Shown one piece after another: positions 17,105-25,421 of a stretch of DNA of 61,676 bases (the stretch's first letter is position 1; every line of letters begins with the position of its first letter). The notes under the pieces were generated by a model. It was given only the letters and a program-made list of their open reading frames with translations. It made no database searches and was not told the origin of the DNA. This stretch comes from Lachnoclostridium sp. UBA3262 (lineage in GTDB: Bacteria; Bacillota; Clostridia; Lachnospirales; Lachnospiraceae): contig DEUM01000047.1 of assembly GCA_002362575.1 (NCBI GenBank), forward strand, positions 13,327 to 75,002. Direction: 5' to 3'. The position numbers and the translations under genes were made by a program.

Positions 17105-18019
17105 TCAATAATCCAAAGAAAATGAAGTAAACCCTATCTTCCTCATTGACAACCCTATATCTTCACTAAGATGAACCTCCCATGCGGCGAAACCAGCAAG
17201 CAATCCTATATCTGCAAGCTCAGAAACCTCAGCACGCATCACATCCAGTTCTTCATCTAATAACGTATCCGAGCTCAGTTCCACTATTTCCCACGCCAGG
17301 CTTTTATCCTTATTATAGGATGTTTTATTTACATCCGCATTGCACAATAAGTATATATCATCTTCTTCATCTTCAGACGCTATCTCTACCGTTACCTTTG
17401 CCGTATCTTTCCCCGCTGCCGCTACCATACAGATATTGGTCTGTAAAACCCCTGAATCATTATCGTCTGAGGTTCCTTCCAAAAGGAATTGAAAATCATC
17501 ACTTGCCGGCTGATAAACAATCCTACTTACCATACCTTCTATTTCCTTTACAATTTCCGGATTACCATTTTCATTCTTAGTACCATTTTTTATAATGTAC
17601 TCTTTTAATTTTTTTGTATTCGTAGCGATTTCACTCGGATTTGGTGTCGGCGTCGGTTTCTTCGACGGTTTCGGCGTATCCTTAATCTTCTTTTTCTTTG
17701 GATTTTTCACCGTCACCTTACATTTCAGCTTTTTCCCGGCTACCTTAGCCGTAATCGTTGCCGTTCCCTTTTTCTTTGCTGTAACCTTCCCCCTCTTATT
17801 TACTGTCGCCACTTTCTTCTTTGAAGATTTCCATGTAACCTTCTTTTTTGTTCCTTTTACTTTTAATTTAACTGTCTTGCCCTTTACTAAATTTACTTTT
17901 TTCTTATTCAGCTTAATTTTCTTTGCGGCCTTTGCCACAACTGGTGCTGCCGGACTCACCGACATTATGGCTAATGCCATCGTCATCACCGCTACAATCA
18001 TACGAAATTTTTTCTTCAT
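17105..18019 (-). CDS. Secreted protein with lysine-rich Big_2 domain
   Basis: The product is 304 residues from ATG 18019, with GGGAGG 8 nt upstream. A signal peptide (MIVAVMTMALAIMSVSPAAP) precedes one Big_2 Ig-like domain at about 30-110 (KKVTWKSSKKKVATVNKRGK; TATITAKVAG). It is extremely Lys-rich, which suggests binding to anionic wall polymers or DNA. A Pro-rich linker (KPSKKPTPTPNPSE) follows. The C-terminal half is acidic, with a stretch of Glu and Asp (ASEDEEDDIYLLCN), and resembles nothing I recognise. The same basic Big_2 type occurs at the C-terminus of the subtilase at 45.2 kb and in the broken gene at the left edge. Confidence 0.82.
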   Translation of the reverse strand: MKKKFRMIVAVMTMALAIMSVSPAAPVVAKAAKKIKLNKKKVNLVKGKTVKLKVKGTKKKVTWKSSKKKVATVNKRGKVTAKKKGTATITAKVAGKKLKCKVTVKNPKKKKIKDTPKPSKKPTPTPNPSEIATNTKKLKEYIIKNGTKNENGNPEIVKEIEGMVSRIVYQPASDDFQFLLEGTSDDNDSGVLQTNICMVAAAGKDTAKVTVEIASEDEEDDIYLLCNADVNKTSYNKDKSLAWEIVELSSDTLLDEELDVMRAEVSELADIGLLAGFAAWEVHLSEDIGLSMRKIGFTSFSLDY

Positions 18020-18126
18020 TGCAAATTCCTCCCATTTTTTATAATGAGGCATTATATCATAGAAGGACTACTTTGTCAACCGATTTGTAATTTCTTAGAC
18101 TTTGACAAATCCTTTTTTATAAAGTA

Positions 18127-18145
18127 AAAAACCGGACAGTTGTCC
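18127..18145 (-). terminator. Weak terminator-like hairpin after the 18176 gene
   Basis: On the minus strand GGAC-AACT-GTCC is followed by GGTTTTTTAC, 31 bp past the stop. The stem is short, so confidence is modest. Confidence 0.45.
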
Positions 18146-18175
18146 AGACTATCGTCCTGTGTGGGTTTTAATGTA

Positions 18176-18823
18176 TTATTTTATTATTTTTTGAAATAAT
18201 TCTTGGATGATTTCTCTAACATCAGTATAAAGAACACTAGCTATAATACTGCTTATTATACCAATAATAAATCCTGTGAGATGATTAAAAAATGTCATTT
18301 GGCGATATTTAAATTTAGCTTTTACTATAAATTGGCGTTTTTCGTCAATTAAATTATCAATCTGTTCATACTTATCAGCAGACAGATAAAATAGATCATA
18401 TGATTCATTAACATCCTTTGTTTCCTGTTTTTTTGCTTCTGCGAAAAGTCGTTCTGCTTCATCTTCCAAGTCAAGAATGTGTTTCCAAAAATCTCCATCA
18501 TTTATATTTTGCAAATCATATTTATTATATTTCTTTTTCCATTTGACAAAATCTTTTCTTTTAACATCATTTACATATTTGTATGCGTCCAATTTGATTC
18601 TTGTAAAATGGTTCTGCGCTTTTTCAATATTTTTATCTATGTATTTCTGATTCGCATACGGTTCATAACAACGAGATATATGATCAAATACATCCCGAAT
18701 TTCATTTAATAAAGAAAGTGGAAATCTATGAAATTTGCGCTCAATATAATATATCAGAGGCTTGACATTTTCCTGGTAATCCGCATAAATCTCTTTTATC
18801 TTTGTTTCCCATGAGTTAGGCAT
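18176..18823 (-). CDS. Helical protein with C-terminal membrane anchor, unknown function
   Basis: The product is 215 residues, almost all helical and highly charged, with many Lys, Asp and aromatic residues (NHFTRIKLDAYKYVNDV; ILDLEDEAERLFAEAKKQ). One hydrophobic helix lies near the C-terminus (LTGFIIGIISSIIASVLY), so it looks like a tail-anchored coiled-coil protein facing the cytoplasm. It is visibly more AT-rich than its neighbours. Its start overlaps the end of the 18796-19056 gene by 28 bp in another frame, and its own ribosome site is weak (AAAGG about 16 nt away), which suggests translational coupling. I do not recognise the family. Composition and pairing suggest recent acquisition. 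Confidence 0.7.
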   Translation of the reverse strand: MPNSWETKIKEIYADYQENVKPLIYYIERKFHRFPLSLLNEIRDVFDHISRCYEPYANQKYIDKNIEKAQNHFTRIKLDAYKYVNDVKRKDFVKWKKKYNKYDLQNINDGDFWKHILDLEDEAERLFAEAKKQETKDVNESYDLFYLSADKYEQIDNLIDEKRQFIVKAKFKYRQMTFFNHLTGFIIGIISSIIASVLYTDVREIIQELFQKIIK

Positions 18824-19056
18824 TTTATCACATACAATACCTTTCTACAGTTATTCCGAATATTTAACAATCTAGTTCCCATTATCCGGTTTTCAGCCAA
18901 ATGTATGTTTCCGCTGACAAGAAGCATATTTTTAGGGCGGAATGCTTTTTCTTTTCTGTATGGTTTTTTAATCAATTTATCCCATGCTGATTTCCTGACT
19001 TCGTTTATATCCATATTACATTCTTTGGAAATCATCTTCTCCATTCCTTTATTCAT
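18796..19056 (-). CDS. Small basic protein of unknown function, paired with the gene at 18176
   Basis: The product is 86 residues from ATG 19056 (MNKGMEKMISKECNMD), with GGAG 8-9 nt upstream; the ATG at 19080 lacks a site. It is rich in Lys and Arg (KKPYRKEKAFRPKN, RLLNIRNNCRKV) with no signal peptide or membrane helix. It could bind nucleic acid or act as a regulator of the overlapping downstream gene. The arrangement of a small basic protein ahead of a helical membrane-anchored protein, both AT-rich, recalls accessory two-gene cassettes, but no known toxin, antitoxin or defence motif is visible. Confidence 0.65.
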   Translation of the reverse strand: MNKGMEKMISKECNMDINEVRKSAWDKLIKKPYRKEKAFRPKNMLLVSGNIHLAENRIMGTRLLNIRNNCRKVLYVIKCLTHGKQR

Positions 19057-19245
19057 AATCACGTCTCCATTTCTTTTCACATTCCATTGTTATAGTATAT
19101 AATACCAACTTTTCCCTGTACATAGGTGTTGTTCTTGTCTTGATGAAACATATTGTACCACAAGTATTCTTATTTATCAAGATATTATAACTTCCAGAGT
19201 TTCCGCCCTAAATTGCAAAAGTAAACTTACCTGCGCATATAAATT

Positions 19246-19277
19246 GGAAAAACACGGGAACGCACAGCGCCCCCGTG
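19246..19277 (-). terminator. Terminator after the 81-residue protein gene
   Basis: A CACGGG/CCCGTG stem with a 12-13-nt loop at 19253-19277 is followed on the minus strand by TTTTTCC, 14 bp past the stop at 19291. Confidence 0.7.
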
Positions 19278-19290
19278 CACCTTTTCCGGC

Positions 19291-19536
19291 CTATTTTTTT
19301 GTACATCTCAATGATTTATAAGACGGTTTTTCTGATGAATCTACCCTGTCAATATGAAGGGCAACAATATTTCCCAGCATATCTCCCTCGTAGTCCAGCA
19401 TATAGGAGCCCTTCTGCAGTACCTGTAGTATTTCCTCCGGACTCTTATGTTCATAAGAAATTCCCCCGACATCAATGGCAATTCCACTTTTTTTCGCATG
19501 TGCAAATTCTTCTAGTATCCATTGATTTTTCTGCAT
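19291..19536 (-). CDS. Small protein of unknown function
   Basis: The product is 81 residues with no signal peptide. A strong AGGAGG lies 6 nt before ATG 19536 and a terminator follows, so it is very likely expressed as a single gene. It begins with a helix (NQWILEEFAHAKKSG), then a beta-rich middle (IAIDVGGISYEHKSPEEIL) and SYMLDYEGDMLGNIVALHID. I do not recognise the family. Confidence 0.7.
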   Translation of the reverse strand: MQKNQWILEEFAHAKKSGIAIDVGGISYEHKSPEEILQVLQKGSYMLDYEGDMLGNIVALHIDRVDSSEKPSYKSLRCTKK

Positions 19537-19804
19537 ATGTTTCCTCCTGTTTCACTACAAATATAAGAAGGTGTACCCCGTGATGTAAGCCATCTCTTTG
19601 TAGTTTTAGGCAAGTGCCCCTCATCTTTTACATTTTTTTACATGAATTTTTTTTGCAGCAAATACTATAATATATAGATAATATAATTACAGAAAAATAT
19701 AAAATTTATCTCCCATTTATTGTATCCCGAATATACACCTCCCCTCAGATTTCGGGTGCAAACTTACCTTAATAATATTATATCGCAACATTTTTTCTGA
19801 AATC

Positions 19805-19849
19805 AAGTGTTACTCAGACGGATATTTGACCGTTAAAACGAGAAATATT
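19805..19849. repeat. Diverged copy of the hairpin sequence at 7523-7567
   Basis: It shares CAAGTGT, TCAGACGG, TTTGACCG and ACGA with the 7.5-kb hairpin in the same order and spacing, roughly 33 of 45 positions. The pairing arms are largely lost here, so it would not terminate. It may be a remnant of a dispersed intergenic repeat. Confidence 0.45.
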
Positions 19850-19875
19850 TCCAAATACTTTTTTCCTGTAATAGG

Positions 19876-19904
19876 TTGACTTTAGGAGAAATATCACTTA
19901 TACT
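19876..19904 (+). promoter_or_regulatory. Promoter of mecA
   Basis: The plus strand reads TTGACT, 17 bp, TATACT, with the -10 ending 45 bp before GTG 19950. It is an almost consensus sigma-70-type promoter. Confidence 0.75.
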
Positions 19905-19949
19905 TTTGATATGAATATAAGTCAGACTGGCTAGAAAGGAAGTGTGCTT

Positions 19950-20768
19950 GTGAAAATTGAACAGATTAGTGAGAATCAAATCCGTTGTACCTTGAGCAAA
20001 CGTGATTTGATGGAACGCCATCTTAAAATCAGTGAGTTGGCCTATGGTTCAGAAAAGGCGAAAGAACTATTTCGCGATATGATGGAACAAGCCAACATCG
20101 ACTTTGGATTTGACGCAGATGACATTCCTTTGATGATAGAAGCGATACCAACCTCCAGAGAATCTATTGTTCTCGTTATTACTAAGGTAGATAACCCGGA
20201 GGAATTTGATGAAAAATTTTCCCATTTTGGCCTGAATGAGGACGACTATGAGGAAATGGATGAAGACGAGCTGGATTTTGAAGACGAAGATGACTCCTCT
20301 ACACTGGATTCATCCGATATTGTAAACTGCTTTGAGCAACTGCACGATTTAATAGAAGAAGCGGAATCAAAAGACGGATTACGAAATTCGCCAGAATTTA
20401 TTCCTCTAAGTGAAGCGTTGCAGAAGGGCAAGAAAGGCAAAAAGGCTAATAAGAAAAAAGCACCTGAGAATATACAGGAAAAAATTAAAGTGTACTCGTT
20501 CGTATCGCTAAATCCGATTATTGAACTGGCACATTTGGTGCCGGAAAATTATTCCGGCAAAAATTCAGTTTGGAAAGATGAAATCGGAAACCGTTACTAT
20601 CTTCTACTCAACCGCGGGAATGGAAAGACAGTCTTCCGTGCTGTATGCTCTGTCATTTCTGAGTTTGGCAAAGAAGAAACCGTGACTTATGCAACACAGG
20701 ATTTCTTTAATGAACACTATCAGATTATCATTAAAGATAAAGCATTAGCACAACTTGCCAAATTATAG
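19950..20768 (+). CDS. mecA: MecA-type adaptor protein for ClpCP
   Basis: The product is 272 residues from GTG 19950; AAGGA lies 9 nt upstream of it and only 3 nt from the GTG at 19944. The N-terminal domain (MKIEQISENQIRCTLSKRDL, then MEQANIDFGFDADDIPLMIEAIP) is the substrate-binding part of MecA. A long acidic linker (EMDEDELDFEDEDDSS) covers about 100-120. The C-terminal domain (VYSFVSLNPIIELAHLV; FNEHYQIIIKDKALAQLAKL) binds the ClpC chaperone. MecA delivers proteins to ClpCP for degradation. The gene is single, with its own promoter and terminator. Confidence 0.9.
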   Translation: MKIEQISENQIRCTLSKRDLMERHLKISELAYGSEKAKELFRDMMEQANIDFGFDADDIPLMIEAIPTSRESIVLVITKVDNPEEFDEKFSHFGLNEDDYEEMDEDELDFEDEDDSSTLDSSDIVNCFEQLHDLIEEAESKDGLRNSPEFIPLSEALQKGKKGKKANKKKAPENIQEKIKVYSFVSLNPIIELAHLVPENYSGKNSVWKDEIGNRYYLLLNRGNGKTVFRAVCSVISEFGKEETVTYATQDFFNEHYQIIIKDKALAQLAKL

Positions 20769-20796
20769 TAAACAGAAAACCATTTATTTAGATAAA

Positions 20797-20826
20797 AGAG
20801 ACCATCGCACATAGGCGATGGTCTCT
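20797..20826. terminator. Bidirectional terminator between mecA and the DUF1858 gene
   Basis: A perfect 12-bp stem AGAGACCATCGC/GCGATGGTCTCT with a 6-nt loop lies between two convergent genes. A TTT tail follows on the plus strand and a T-rich TTTTATC tail on the minus strand. Confidence 0.8.
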
Positions 20827-20850
20827 TTGAGGCTCAAACCCATAACTATC

Positions 20851-21060
20851 TCAACCGTTTTTCGCAGCCAGATATTCATTAATTTTAGAAACAAGGTCAT
20901 CGCTGTCAAGACCATGAACCATAGCAGCTTCTTCCAGACTCTCCCCCTGTGATGCCGGGCATCCTATACAGTGCATGCCGGAAGCCATTAAAATCGGAGC
21001 AATTGTCGCATCCTCCTGTAAAATCTGGCCTATCAGCATATCCTTTGTTACTTCTTTCAT
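20851..21060 (-). CDS. DUF1858 redox-associated small protein
   Basis: The product is 69 residues from ATG 21060, with AGGAGG 8 nt upstream. It has the DUF1858 pattern: MLIGQILQEDATIAPILMASGMHCIGCPASQGESLEEAAMVHGL in outline, with a CxxC motif (CIGC). The family occurs alone or fused to hybrid-cluster or disulfide-reductase domains and is presumed to bind a metal or carry a redox thiol. It is convergent with mecA and divergent from the ferredoxin gene. Confidence 0.88.
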   Translation of the reverse strand: MKEVTKDMLIGQILQEDATIAPILMASGMHCIGCPASQGESLEEAAMVHGLDSDDLVSKINEYLAAKNG

Positions 21061-21276
21061 TTCCATGTCCTCCTTTTGGACCGCCTGACAATCTTACTGC
21101 CAGACTAATTTTCTTTAAACCTATGTAACGATTATAGTAAGAACGCACGTCCTTGTCAAGAAAGTATTCCCTATTTTTACAGCCGCTATGCTCACTTACC
21201 GCAAAATTCTACTTGTATTTTTCTCCGTTTTGTATTATCATGTGATTATGTTCAATATAAAAAGGAGGATACAGAA

Positions 21277-21447
21277 ATGGCTTATAAAATTACAGACGCT
21301 TGCATTAGCTGTGGTTCTTGTGCAGCTGATTGTCCGGCTGGAGCAATCTCTGAAGGAGACGCTCATTACGAAATTGATGCCGACGCTTGCTTAGACTGTG
21401 GTGCTTGCGCTTCCACTTGTCCTACAGGTGCTATTGAGGCAGAATAA
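21277..21447 (+). CDS. 2[4Fe-4S] clostridial ferredoxin
   Basis: The product is 56 residues with AAGGAGG 8 nt upstream of ATG 21277. Two cluster motifs of the form CxxCxxCxxxCP are complete (CISCGSCAADCP and CLDCGACASTCP), and the two halves are near-duplicates, as usual for this protein. It carries low-potential electrons in the cytoplasm. Likely partners are pyruvate:ferredoxin oxidoreductase, hydrogenase and the NfnAB encoded at 11.4-13.6 kb. It is a single gene with its own terminator. Confidence 0.96.
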   Translation: MAYKITDACISCGSCAADCPAGAISEGDAHYEIDADACLDCGACASTCPTGAIEAE

Positions 21448-21485
21448 TGAATTTGTACTTATAGGAATAAGATTATTCCTACGCT

Positions 21486-21517
21486 AAAAGAACGCTGATT
21501 GCTCAGCGTTCTTTTTA
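21486..21517 (+). terminator. Terminator of the ferredoxin gene
   Basis: A stem AAGAACGCTGA/TCAGCGTTCTT with a 4-nt loop (TTGC) is followed by a T run. The A-rich 5' side may also end transcription of pgi on the minus strand. Confidence 0.85.
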
Positions 21518-21581
21518 TTTCGCAAATAGAAAAAAGTCCGTAAATCACTGTGGGACGGATTTGGGAATCCCTTTCCCGCTA

Positions 21582-22934
21582 TTATTTCAATCTTGCCTGC
21601 AGCTCCCTGCCCAAATCTTCAAAGCCCGGCTTTCCAAGCAGTGCAAACATATTCTTCTTATAGCTCTCAACTCCCGGCTGGTTGAATGGGTTTACTCCGA
21701 GAATATAACCGCTGATACCGCAGGCATACTCAAAGAAATAGAACAACTCGCCAAGATAAAATTCATTCTGCTCCGGAATACGGATAATCAGATTCGGAAC
21801 ATCGCCGTCCGTATGCGCTAACTGCGTACCTCTCATCGCATTTTTATTTATAAAGTCCATCGTCTTTCCTGCCAGATAGTTCAGCCCATCCAAATCCTTT
21901 GCCTCTTCCTTCAGCGTAATATCCAGTGCAGGCTTCTCCAGCTCCATAACGGTCTCGTACATAATACGGGAACCATCCTGAATAAACTGTCCCATAGAAT
22001 GTAAATCCGTTGTCAAATCCACCGATGCTGGGAAAATACCTTTACGGTCCTTTCCTTCACTCTCTCCGTAAAGCTGCTTCCACCACTCGCCAACATAGTG
22101 GAATATCGGCTCATAGTTGGCAAGAACCTCGACATCCTTTCCCTTCTGGTGCAGAATATTCCTCACCGCAGCATATAAAATCGAATCATTCTTCTCAATT
22201 GGCGTCTCCAGACACAATTTGCGCATGCTCTGGGCGCCCTCCATCAATTTTGCGATATCTGCGCCGCTGGCTGCTATCGGAAGAAGCCCTACGGCAGTCA
22301 GTACGGAGAACCGGCCTCCGACATCATCTGGAACAACAAATGTTTCGTAACCTTCCTCCGTTGCCAGCCCTTTTAATGCCCCTCTTGCCTTGTCCGTAGT
22401 TGCATAAATACGCTTTGCCGCTTCCGCTTTTCCATATTTATTTTCCAGCATTTCCTTAAATACACGGAAAGCAATCGCCGGCTCTGTTGTCGTGCCGGAC
22501 TTACTAATTACATTAACAGAGAAATCTCTGTCCCCAATCGTCTCAATCAGCTGGGAAAGATACGTTCCGCTGATACTATTTCCTGCATAGTATATCTCTG
22601 GTGTCTTCCGTACGGATTTATCTACGCTGTTATAGAAACAGTGACGCAAAAATTCAATCGCCGCACGTGCACCCAGATAAGATCCGCCGATTCCAATCAC
22701 TACAAGAACCTCTGAATCTGACTGTATTTTCTCTGCCGCCTTCTGAATCCTTGCAAACTCCTCCTTGTCATAATCCACCGGCAAATCAATCCAGCCGAGA
22801 AAATCATTTCCCGCACCGTTCCGGCTTTGCAGCGTATCTCGTGCTGCTGCTATCGCTGCCTCTGCGGATTTGATTTCATCCTCCCTGATAAATTTACCTG
22901 CAAGTGAGTAATCAAATGATACATGTTTTTCCAT
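21582..22934 (-). CDS. pgi: Glucose-6-phosphate isomerase
   Basis: The product is 450 residues, the length of the short Firmicute form. Family signatures are present: IGIGGSYLGARAAIEF (sugar-phosphate SIS fold), VISKSGTTTEPAIAFRVF, and the second signature around FDEFTEQ is represented by GVNPFNQPGVESYKKNMFALLG near the C-terminus. It interconverts glucose-6-phosphate and fructose-6-phosphate in glycolysis and gluconeogenesis, in the cytoplasm. AGGAGG lies before ATG 22934. It is a single gene. Confidence 0.96.
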   Translation of the reverse strand: MEKHVSFDYSLAGKFIREDEIKSAEAAIAAARDTLQSRNGAGNDFLGWIDLPVDYDKEEFARIQKAAEKIQSDSEVLVVIGIGGSYLGARAAIEFLRHCFYNSVDKSVRKTPEIYYAGNSISGTYLSQLIETIGDRDFSVNVISKSGTTTEPAIAFRVFKEMLENKYGKAEAAKRIYATTDKARGALKGLATEEGYETFVVPDDVGGRFSVLTAVGLLPIAASGADIAKLMEGAQSMRKLCLETPIEKNDSILYAAVRNILHQKGKDVEVLANYEPIFHYVGEWWKQLYGESEGKDRKGIFPASVDLTTDLHSMGQFIQDGSRIMYETVMELEKPALDITLKEEAKDLDGLNYLAGKTMDFINKNAMRGTQLAHTDGDVPNLIIRIPEQNEFYLGELFYFFEYACGISGYILGVNPFNQPGVESYKKNMFALLGKPGFEDLGRELQARLK

Positions 22935-23034
22935 TTTTCTATCCTCCTATATGTAATTTATCAGCTTGACGACACCGCCAAGCTATTGGCTTTCTGACAA
23001 AATTATACTATTTTGCAAATCGCCCTGTCAACCT

Positions 23035-23730
23035 CTATCCCATATATTCGCGGATGACATCCCTTATCACTTCTTCTTCCTCTTTTGTAAACTCAATTGG
23101 CACCTCCGGTTTTAGCTCCTCTTTCGGCACCAGATTAACTACCTTAGCCGCCTTTTCTATATCATCATCAAAATATTCGTGCTGATATTCCTCCATCATC
23201 TGAGAATGAAACGTCTCATTCTCCAGACGGGGCTTATAAATATTTTCGAGAAAATCCATCATATCGACACGGAGCAGCTCCCGTTTATTATGCACTCCAT
23301 ATATTCCGTCAAAGAGTAATATGACGCCATTTCCCAAAATTCCGGCAAACAGACTGGAAAAAATCACTCCCTGCTCCAGTCCCTTTATCATTGCTAATAT
23401 TCCTCCACCCAGACTGCCCATCATGGCAAGCAGCATACACTGATTACAAAGCGCTTCCCACGTTCTTAAATGCAGTCCCAGCACGCGGTAATGACGCAAA
23501 TATTTTTCTACAAAAATATTTACATTTGGAACCCCTATTTTTAAGCGATAGCAGGCCTCAAACTTTACACGCAGTGATTTCATCAGACGATGTTCCGAGC
23601 GCCCCATGTCCTTTGCCGCTCTTATCAGACGTCTGTATGTATGGCTGAGAATTCCTTTTAGAAGAACCTCCAGCGCACAAATCAACAAAACACCATACAC
23701 AATTCCATAATGGTTCATAAATTCTGTCAT
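23035..23730 (-). CDS. Membrane protein of unknown function
   Basis: The product is 231 residues from ATG 23730, with GGAGG 7 nt upstream. One N-terminal helix (IVYGVLLICALEVLLKGIL) is followed by a basic cytoplasmic loop of about 75 residues. A hydrophobic pair (LLAMMGSLGGGILAMI; VIFSSLFAGILGNGVILLF) comes next, then an acidic soluble tail (EEYQHEYFDDDIEKAAKVV; EFTKEEEEVIRDVIREYMG). I do not recognise the family. The topology suggests a cytoplasmic C-terminal interaction domain. It lies 146 bp downstream of murG on the same strand but with a gap that could hold its own promoter. Confidence 0.72.
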   Translation of the reverse strand: MTEFMNHYGIVYGVLLICALEVLLKGILSHTYRRLIRAAKDMGRSEHRLMKSLRVKFEACYRLKIGVPNVNIFVEKYLRHYRVLGLHLRTWEALCNQCMLLAMMGSLGGGILAMIKGLEQGVIFSSLFAGILGNGVILLFDGIYGVHNKRELLRVDMMDFLENIYKPRLENETFHSQMMEEYQHEYFDDDIEKAAKVVNLVPKEELKPEVPIEFTKEEEEVIRDVIREYMG

Positions 23731-23876
23731 ACCCATTCCTCCATTTTTTCGCTATCACGTTTATTCGGACAACTCTGGAGTCAGTATAACAGCAAGACAA
23801 GCCCCTGCCTAGACAGTATTCCATTTTTCCCAAACAATCGTCAGACTTTTTCCGACACTATCTTCCTCATTTCTCT

Positions 23877-24950
23877 CTAATCTGTGAAAAGCGCTGTTTT
23901 TTCAATAATATCCGCCACCTTAATAACAGCGTCCTGCTGATTGCTGGCAGACATTGCCGCCTTATATGTCTGTTTATTTTCACTTACATATTGGACTGCT
24001 TCCAGCAGCTTATCACTCGTCAGATCTTCTTCCTTAATCACGTAGCTAAAGCCCTGTTTCTCAAAAGACGCAGCATTCAATATCTGGTCGCCCCGGCTGG
24101 CCTCTAAGGACAGCGGAATGAGAATATTCGGCTTATGCAGAGCCAGCAGTTCGCAGATGGCATTGGCTCCCGCACGCGAGATTACAATATCTGCGGCATC
24201 CAGAATATCGCAGAGTTCCTTTTGGATGTATTCATACTGAACATATCCTGTCGTCCCCTTCAAATCCTCATCCACTTTATCCTTACCGCATAAATGAATG
24301 ACCTGATACGTTTCCAGCAGTTGCGGAAGGATTTCTCTCACCGCCTCATTCACCCGCACGGAGCCAAGACTTCCTCCAATAACAAGAATAACCGGTTTAT
24401 TCGCGGTGAGATTACAAAAATCAAGTCCCTTCAAACGATTTCCCGAAAAAAGCTCACTCCGAATCGGGGAACCTGTCAGATACGCCTTATCCTCCGGCAG
24501 ATTCTCCAGAGTTTCCGGAAAATTTGCACAAATAGCAGTTGCCGAGGAAAGGCAGAGACGGTTCGCCAGTCCCGGTGAGATATCCGACTCATGCAGAACA
24601 CACGGAACCTTCCGTCGCTTTGCCGCCTTTACAACCGGCACGGTAACAAACCCGCCCTTTGAAAATACAACATCCGGCTTGATTTTCTTAATCAGTTTAT
24701 CCGCTTCTGTATATCCCTTTAAAATCCGGAATGGATCCGTAAAATTTTTAACATCAAAATAACGGCGCAGCTTGCCGGAAGAAATCCCATAGTAGGGGAT
24801 ATCAAAATTTCCAATCAATTCCTTCTCAATTCCGGTCTTAGAACCAATATAGTGAATTTCATAACCCCGTTTCTGTAATTCTGGAATCAGTGCAATATTC
24901 GGTGTAACATGACCAGCCGTTCCGCCACCAGTAAGTATAATCCGCTTCAC
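23877..24950 (-). CDS. murG: UDP-GlcNAc:lipid I GlcNAc transferase MurG
   Basis: The product is 357 residues, family length. The GTG start at 24950 is preceded by AAGGAGG. The N-terminal glycine loop GGTAGHVTPNIAL (about 8-20), the middle VIGGSLGSVRVNEAVREIL and the C-terminal donor site (ISRAGANAICELLALHKPNILIPL in outline, with Glu in CELLALHKP) are all present. It adds GlcNAc to lipid I to make lipid II for peptidoglycan, at the inner face of the membrane. Unusually, it is not in a dcw cluster here; it follows a HIT-family gene. Confidence 0.96.
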   Translation of the reverse strand: MKRIILTGGGTAGHVTPNIALIPELQKRGYEIHYIGSKTGIEKELIGNFDIPYYGISSGKLRRYFDVKNFTDPFRILKGYTEADKLIKKIKPDVVFSKGGFVTVPVVKAAKRRKVPCVLHESDISPGLANRLCLSSATAICANFPETLENLPEDKAYLTGSPIRSELFSGNRLKGLDFCNLTANKPVILVIGGSLGSVRVNEAVREILPQLLETYQVIHLCGKDKVDEDLKGTTGYVQYEYIQKELCDILDAADIVISRAGANAICELLALHKPNILIPLSLEASRGDQILNAASFEKQGFSYVIKEEDLTSDKLLEAVQYVSENKQTYKAAMSASNQQDAVIKVADIIEKTALFTD

Positions 24951-24962
24951 GCCAATGCCTCC

Positions 24963-25382
24963 TTATAAGTTTGCCTTAATCTCATCTGCAATAGCATCCA
25001 TATCATCCGGCATGTCTCCCGGTCTCCAGCCGATATTGATTGTATCGGTATCACCTTTAAATCTCGGTATCACATGAACATGAAGATGGAATACGGACTG
25101 ACCTGCCGCTTCACCATTATTCTGGAGGACATTCACTCCATCACAGTGATAAGTTTCCTTTATGGCAATTGCTATTTTTTTCGCCACGACCATAATCTTT
25201 GATGCATCCTCATCTGGCAATTCAAAAAGATTTGCCGCATGGTTCTTTGGCAAAATAATCACATGACCTCTCGCTGCCGGACCTGCATCCAAAATCGCCT
25301 TGAAAGAATCGTCCTCATACACTGTCGTGGACGGAATCTTACCATCCAGAATCTTGCAAAAAATACAATTCTCGTCTCTCAT
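24963..25382 (-). CDS. HIT-family nucleotide hydrolase (HinT-like)
   Basis: The product is 139 residues, full length for HinT. The zinc-binding N-terminus (CIFCKILDGKIPST) and the histidine triad HLHVHVIPR (His 99, 101, 103) are intact. HinT-type enzymes cleave adenosine phosphoramidates and aminoacyl-adenylates. Its stop lies 12 bp before the murG start, so the two are probably co-transcribed. Confidence 0.95.
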   Translation of the reverse strand: MRDENCIFCKILDGKIPSTTVYEDDSFKAILDAGPAARGHVIILPKNHAANLFELPDEDASKIMVVAKKIAIAIKETYHCDGVNVLQNNGEAAGQSVFHLHVHVIPRFKGDTDTINIGWRPGDMPDDMDAIADEIKANL

Positions 25383-25421
25383 CGTTACGCTACCTCCATT
25401 AAGTTTACATTTTAAATATTT

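Larger units (their letters stand above)
19537..19949. other. 413-bp intergenic region without a gene
   Basis: This is an AT-rich spacer between divergent genes. It holds the ribosome site of the 81-residue protein, a degenerate copy (about 19805-19849) of the hairpin sequence at 7523-7567, and the mecA promoter at 19876-19904. The small reading frames across it have no ribosome sites, so I see no gene here. Confidence 0.7.

Noticed and set aside
18796..18823. Overlap of the two AT-rich genes as a frameshift splitting one gene
   Set aside because: The upstream frame ends in a natural basic tail and the downstream gene starts at ATG with a normal soluble N-terminus; no shared domain crosses the overlap.
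19833..20021. Small minus-strand frame across the mecA start
   Set aside because: It overlaps the mecA promoter and start and has no ribosome site.
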